DNA from: an uncultured bacterium
Lineage (GTDB): Bacteria > Planctomycetota > DG-23 > SLPQ01
Length of the DNA: 9,038 nucleotides
Assembly: GCA_937863625.1 (NCBI GenBank)
Contig: CALMGO010000682.1
Coordinates: 1-9,038, forward strand
Reading direction: 5' to 3'
Position 1 is the first letter of the stretch; each line of letters starts with the position of its first letter. The position numbers were made by a program, and so were the translations under genes. The notes under the pieces were generated by a model, which ran no database searches, had not been told where the DNA came from, and saw only the letters and a program-made list of their open reading frames with translations. This document shows positions 5,431-9,038 of the stretch, in pieces.

Positions 5431-7302
5431 ATGCCGGTCATACATAGTGCCGCGATGACTTTGGACGTCGCCGCCGACGCCTCCCGTGTCACCCTGACCA
5501 ATACCGCTACCGGTTCATGCTGGGACCTCGACCTCGATACCGTCCTCGCCTCCTCGCACGATGCGCCGGTGCGTTTCTCCCTCGCGCCTGCCGACGCGGA
5601 CGCTCTTCACGTCGTTTCCTTTGACAGTCGCTCCGCCTCTGTCGAGCCTCTCGGTGACGACGCCCTCATCATCACCCGCCGCGGCCCCGCAGGCGTCCTC
5701 TCGCTTCGCTTCGAGTTATCCTTCGCCGGCCTTCGCGTGACGGCGCTTCCCGACCGCACCACCGTCACGGCCTGCTCCCTTCCCGGAGCCTTTCGCCCCC
5801 GTGGCGTGACGGCTCTCCCCGTGGCCCTTCCGAAAAATCAGGGTATCTTCCACAGGGGCACCGGGCGTGAGTTTTCGTTTAATCTCGCCCGCGAGGGGCA
5901 CGGCGGATTCACAATGCCGTTTTTCGCCGCCGTCGGCGAGGCCGACGCGCTCCTCGCCATCATCGAGGACGAGCACGACGCTCAGGTGTGGTTTGAAAAG
6001 ACGCCCGACGGACGGATTATCGCCTCGGCGGTTGCCCAGCCTTCGCTCGGGCGGCTCTCCTATCCTCGAAGCGTCCTGCTGCGGTTCGTGCCGCCGGATG
6101 TCACGTCGATATGTCTCTCCTATAGGCGATACGTGATCGACCATGGCAGTCTCGTCACGTGGGAGGAGAAAATCGCCGCGCGCCCCAACCTCGACAAGCT
6201 CTTCGGCGCGCTCATGTGCTTTATCGGGTATTGCCAGGACGACCGGCTCGACTATGCTGCGTCGCTTCGCCGCCTGAAGACCCTCGGCTTTGACCGCGCG
6301 TTTGTCTATCCGCTCGCATTTGGAAACATGGTCGAAGGTTTCTTGATGGGCGGCCGTCCGCCCATCGACATCCGCCGCCACCTGCCGCTACTCGACGAAC
6401 TCGGCTACCTCTCCGCCGCGTGGATGTGGACCGAGGACGTCCCCGACAACGGCTCCGACGTCCTGCTCGACCGTTCGGGTAACGCCGCTTTCAGTTGGCA
6501 GATCGACGACATGAAATGGTTTCGCGCCTGCCCGGTCGCCCAGGTGCCGCTCTCAAACCGCATTCAGGATGCGCGCATGGCGGGCTTTACCGCGCATCAC
6601 TTTGACGTGACCGCGTCGCGCGGGACGGCCGAGTGCTTTCATCCCGACCATCCGCTCGACTGCCGCGAAGACGCCCTCTGGCGGCGCAAGGTCCTGCGCA
6701 CCGGAGTCAATAGGGGGCTCGTCGTGTCGTCGGAGGGTTTCTGGGGATATGCCTCGCCGGACTATGACATCGGCTCCGTTAAGATCGCCCAGGCCGTTCA
6801 CGCTGATTACTATACCGTCCCGATGACGTCGCTTGTGTACCACGACTCGCTCGTTCATGACTGGTGGGAGGTGGATAACTACAACAACCCGCACCACCGC
6901 TCGCAAGGCGGCCGCGGCAAAAGGTATTTCCCCCTTGGCGGCGGTTGGGCCCGCCTTCAGGCCGCACAGGACGCCCTCGCCGGCCACCCGCCAAACGTCA
7001 TGCCATTCGGCGCGCAGTACGCGTTTGTCCAGGGGGATATGTTCGCTGGAACTCAAATCTACCGCTACGACCTCGACAGCCCTGAGGTCGTCGAGGCGCT
7101 CCGACTGGCGCTGCCCGTCGCCCGCCTTCACCGCCGCATCGGCAAGATGCCGCTCATAAGTCACGAGACGATTCTTCCCGACGGCTCTCTCCAGGCGACA
7201 GTGTTTGAGGACGGCACCCGCGTTGTGGCTAACTTTTCCGACGAGCCGCGCGAAACGCCCGACTGCGGCCCCCTCGCCCCCTTTTCATGGACGTCCACGT
7301 AG
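5431..7302 (+). CDS. Glycoside hydrolase-like protein (GH101/GH129/DUF5696-type)
   Basis: This 623-residue protein has an N-terminal beta-rich part (about 1-235), a TIM-barrel-like middle (about 255-540) and a short beta C-terminal part. Asp392 in AHHFDVTAS fits the nucleophile and Glu435 in VVSSEGFWGY the acid/base of the GH101/GH129 type, 43 residues apart; I recall a similar spacing in a GH129 enzyme but cannot verify it. The blocks CFHPDHPLDCRED, SPDYDIG and VPMTSLVYHDSLVHDWWE also look like this group. GH101 and GH129 enzymes act on alpha-linked N-acetylgalactosamine, so a mucin- or glycopeptide-type substrate is possible. There is no signal peptide. The ATG follows GGAGG by 7 nt, 18 nt after the nitrilase stop. 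No convincing terminator follows; the next gene converges 22 nt away. Confidence 0.75.
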   Translation: MPVIHSAAMTLDVAADASRVTLTNTATGSCWDLDLDTVLASSHDAPVRFSLAPADADALHVVSFDSRSASVEPLGDDALIITRRGPAGVLSLRFELSFAGLRVTALPDRTTVTACSLPGAFRPRGVTALPVALPKNQGIFHRGTGREFSFNLAREGHGGFTMPFFAAVGEADALLAIIEDEHDAQVWFEKTPDGRIIASAVAQPSLGRLSYPRSVLLRFVPPDVTSICLSYRRYVIDHGSLVTWEEKIAARPNLDKLFGALMCFIGYCQDDRLDYAASLRRLKTLGFDRAFVYPLAFGNMVEGFLMGGRPPIDIRRHLPLLDELGYLSAAWMWTEDVPDNGSDVLLDRSGNAAFSWQIDDMKWFRACPVAQVPLSNRIQDARMAGFTAHHFDVTASRGTAECFHPDHPLDCREDALWRRKVLRTGVNRGLVVSSEGFWGYASPDYDIGSVKIAQAVHADYYTVPMTSLVYHDSLVHDWWEVDNYNNPHHRSQGGRGKRYFPLGGGWARLQAAQDALAGHPPNVMPFGAQYAFVQGDMFAGTQIYRYDLDSPEVVEALRLALPVARLHRRIGKMPLISHETILPDGSLQATVFEDGTRVVANFSDEPRETPDCGPLAPFSWTST

Positions 7303-7324
7303 CGCTGCCTTGCCCTGCGGGCCT

Positions 7325-7924
7325 TCACCCCAGCCCGCCGAAACACTCCCGCACCATCCCCCGCGCCTCCGCGAGCCATGCCTTCCTTTGGTCGAGAGTA
7401 CTCGTCACCACTACGCCGAACATGCGCCTGCGAAATTCCCTCACCCCGCACAGGTCGAAAATGCACGAGCGCCATATCGCCTCAAGAGGTTCACCAAATA
7501 CCTCCCGCTCCCTCGCCTCCGCCGTGTTTGATGTGTTGAAAACGATGGCCGCCTTCGCCTTGAGGAGGCCCACCGGCACGCCTTCGCCGCCGTCGCCTTC
7601 CGCAAACTCGTATGCCACCCCCGGCCTCATCACGCGGTCCACCCAACCCTTGAGTATCGCAGGCGGCTGCCCCCACCAGTTTGGATGCACGATTATGATT
7701 CCATCCGCCTCGGCCACCTCGTCGCAGTGCGCTCTAACCTCCGGCGGCAGGTCTGCCCCCTTTGGTATTTCCCCTGCGGGAAGGATCGCCTCAAACCGCT
7801 CCTCGTAGAGGTCGTGAAAGGACACCGCATGCCTCATCTCGGTCAGTTCGGAGACCGCCGCCTCCGCCAATGCGTGATTGAAACTTCCCTTGTCCGGATG
7901 CGCGAGTATCACTGATATCTTCAA
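7325..7924 (-). CDS. Flavodoxin-fold NAD(P)H:quinone oxidoreductase
   Basis: This 199-residue protein matches the flavodoxin_2 (KefF/MdaB/NQO-like) family: FMN- or FAD-binding enzymes that move two electrons from NAD(P)H to quinones. Visible marks are the N-terminal strand and phosphate loop (VILAHPDKGSFNHAL, 5-19), the central HPNWWGQPPAILKGWVDRVM (80-99) followed by PGVAYEF, and FNTSNT (129-134). Length is normal and no residue seems missing. The start is TTG at 7924: no in-frame ATG is near and MKISVILAHP is the expected N-terminus, with AAGGGG about 9 nt upstream. It lies 27 nt after the HAF-repeat gene on the same strand and converges on the glycosidase gene. The low-grade start suggests modest expression, perhaps with translation coupled from upstream. 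The physiological acceptor is unknown. Confidence 0.93.
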   Translation of the reverse strand: MKISVILAHPDKGSFNHALAEAAVSELTEMRHAVSFHDLYEERFEAILPAGEIPKGADLPPEVRAHCDEVAEADGIIIVHPNWWGQPPAILKGWVDRVMRPGVAYEFAEGDGGEGVPVGLLKAKAAIVFNTSNTAEAREREVFGEPLEAIWRSCIFDLCGVREFRRRMFGVVVTSTLDQRKAWLAEARGMVRECFGGLG

Positions 7925-7951
7925 TGTCTCTTTCCCCTTGCTCCCGACGCT

Positions 7952-9038
7952 TCAGATGTCCTTGCCGGTTTTTCTCTTGTACGTCGTGTCGGCAGCGCCT
8001 TGCGGGCGAAGCTTCGCCGCCTGTCCATTTGCCGGCGTCAGGACAAAGCCGTAGCGCCCGTTCTTGCCGTAACCCATCCCCACTATCTGCCCGGAGTCGC
8101 TTATCGCCGTCGCGTATTCAAGAATCCAATCGGGGTCGCCGTTTACGAGACAGTCATTGAGGTCGTATACCACGCCGTCCTTCCTTATGCATGCCGCATG
8201 GTGACGTGTCCGCACCCACGGTGTCCCGAAGAAGCTCAGCATCAAAGGCACGATATCCTTGAGCCTCGTCCTTGACATCCTTGACATCGATCCGACGGCG
8301 TCACCGGAATTGTTGATAGAGACAAATCCGTCGTAACGCAGCCCGTCGTCTCCACGGGACGATACGTAGTCGGCTCGTCCGAGGTCTATCCTCTCCCCAT
8401 TCTCCCAGAGAAATGACCTCATCTGTCTGGACGCATCATACCCGTGTCCGAGCACCTGTCCTTTGTCGTTTATATCCAAGGCCCAGGAGGCGTCGCCGCC
8501 CGCCGTTCCAAGGTCGATCATACTGCCGTCTTTCCAGAGAACGGCATGTGCCGTGGCCCCCGTGTTTCCTGCACAGCCGACCACGGCGCTTGCATTGTTG
8601 ATAGCCACAGCCCTTGACGACATCTCCTCAGGAGTGCGGAGCCATTGCGCCTCGCCGTCACGCCAGATGAAAGCCTTGAGCCCCGACACTCCCGCTGCGC
8701 CTACGGCTTCTCCGCGTTCATTGATGTCCACAAGCCTCCATGTAGGGGCAGTACCTCCGGTGGACCGGGCCTCGGTCATGACGCCTCCGTCCCAAATGGC
8801 CCCACTGCCGTCCGCCCCCCCCGCAATCTCCCCGCTATCGTTTATCCCCCAGGCTTCAGATAGGATGGGCGTCCCGGCTTCCCCTGTGTAGAAGAATGTC
8901 ATGACCCCGTTTTCCCACAGAAAAGCAGACTGCCAGAATTGCCGTGGATCATCAGCGCTGGTTGGTACGTATAATGCGCGCCCTACCACCCGCCCCTTGT
9001 TGTTGATCTGGCTGGGGCACGAGACCTCATAGTTGGAG
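7952..9038 (-). CDS. HAF-repeat protein, probable beta-propeller (5' end outside window)
   Basis: The frame is open to the right edge, so the true start is outside; 361 residues are visible. A GTG at 8989 is not the start, because the codons before it (SQINNKGRVVG) form a complete repeat. Seven copies of the HAF signature INxxGxxxG appear at visible residues 11, 65, 105, 146, 189, 241 and 312 (the last is ISDSGQIVG; the fourth, INNASAVVG, has lost its Gly). Most are followed by an AFLWENG-like strand (38, 80, 122, 165, 208, 282). Spacing is about 40-70 residues, suggesting propeller blades. Such proteins are usually secreted or surface-exposed, but any signal peptide lies outside. The C-terminus is short and basic (TTYKRKTGKDI). 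The role is unknown. The quinone reductase gene follows 27 nt on. Confidence 0.85.
   Translation of the reverse strand, partial: SNYEVSCPSQINNKGRVVGRALYVPTSADDPRQFWQSAFLWENGVMTFFYTGEAGTPILSEAWGINDSGEIAGGADGSGAIWDGGVMTEARSTGGTAPTWRLVDINERGEAVGAAGVSGLKAFIWRDGEAQWLRTPEEMSSRAVAINNASAVVGCAGNTGATAHAVLWKDGSMIDLGTAGGDASWALDINDKGQVLGHGYDASRQMRSFLWENGERIDLGRADYVSSRGDDGLRYDGFVSINNSGDAVGSMSRMSRTRLKDIVPLMLSFFGTPWVRTRHHAACIRKDGVVYDLNDCLVNGDPDWILEYATAISDSGQIVGMGYGKNGRYGFVLTPANGQAAKLRPQGAADTTYKRKTGKDI

Noticed and set aside
5716..6381. Long minus-strand ORFs antisense to the glycosidase gene (also 6553-7164)
   Set aside because: They are mirror frames of a GC-rich gene with strong third-position bias; products have no recognisable domain or start signal.
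7312..7322. Small hairpin GCCC-TGC-GGGC between the converging genes
   Set aside because: Only 4 bp of stem and no T run on either strand; too weak to call a terminator.
1..9038. CRISPR arrays, insertion sequences, integrases or phage genes
   Set aside because: I found no regularly spaced direct repeats, transposase or integrase motifs; the only repeat is the REP-like palindrome and its half-copy.

Overview
The window is GC-rich bacterial DNA carrying seven clear protein genes, one tRNA, and a compact, poorly explained intergenic region. Two of the genes run off the edges. The order long NfeD, short NfeD, FloA, small membrane protein, together with the glycan-active gene pair and the HAF-repeat protein, suggests an environmental or host-associated, possibly uncultured bacterium. 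A Planctomycetota/Lentisphaerota-like or similar lineage would fit, but no gene here fixes the taxonomy.

Left block, minus strand (1-3616). A strong sigma70-type promoter (TTGACA, 17 nt, TATACT) drives tRNA-Ala(GGC). Only 37 nt after the tRNA CCA end, with no second promoter visible, begins a four-gene set: a long NfeD-family membrane protease-like protein, a short NfeD protein with an OB-fold tail, the flotillin-like scaffold FloA, and a small single-pass membrane protein cut by the left edge. Together these are membrane-microdomain genes.

Middle block (about 3590-4575). This holds a REP-like palindrome with a related half-copy inside the tRNA promoter, two intrinsic terminators facing the minus strand, an unrecognised 72-codon gene, and two very small candidate ORFs with near-perfect Shine-Dalgarno sequences. 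One of these (19 codons) sits in its own unit of about 170 nt with a promoter and a terminator. The other (34 codons, TTG start) has a nearly identical ribosome-binding context and a weakly similar peptide. This is the most unusual part of the window.

Right block. On the plus strand, a promoter precedes a nitrilase-superfamily amidohydrolase with an intact Glu-Lys-Cys triad. A glycoside hydrolase-like protein of the GH101/GH129/DUF5696 type follows 18 nt later. Neither has a signal peptide, so they may handle imported glycans or amides in the cytoplasm. Converging from the right edge on the minus strand are a long HAF-repeat, probably beta-propeller protein (5' end outside the window) and, 27 nt after it, a flavodoxin-fold NAD(P)H:quinone oxidoreductase with a TTG start.
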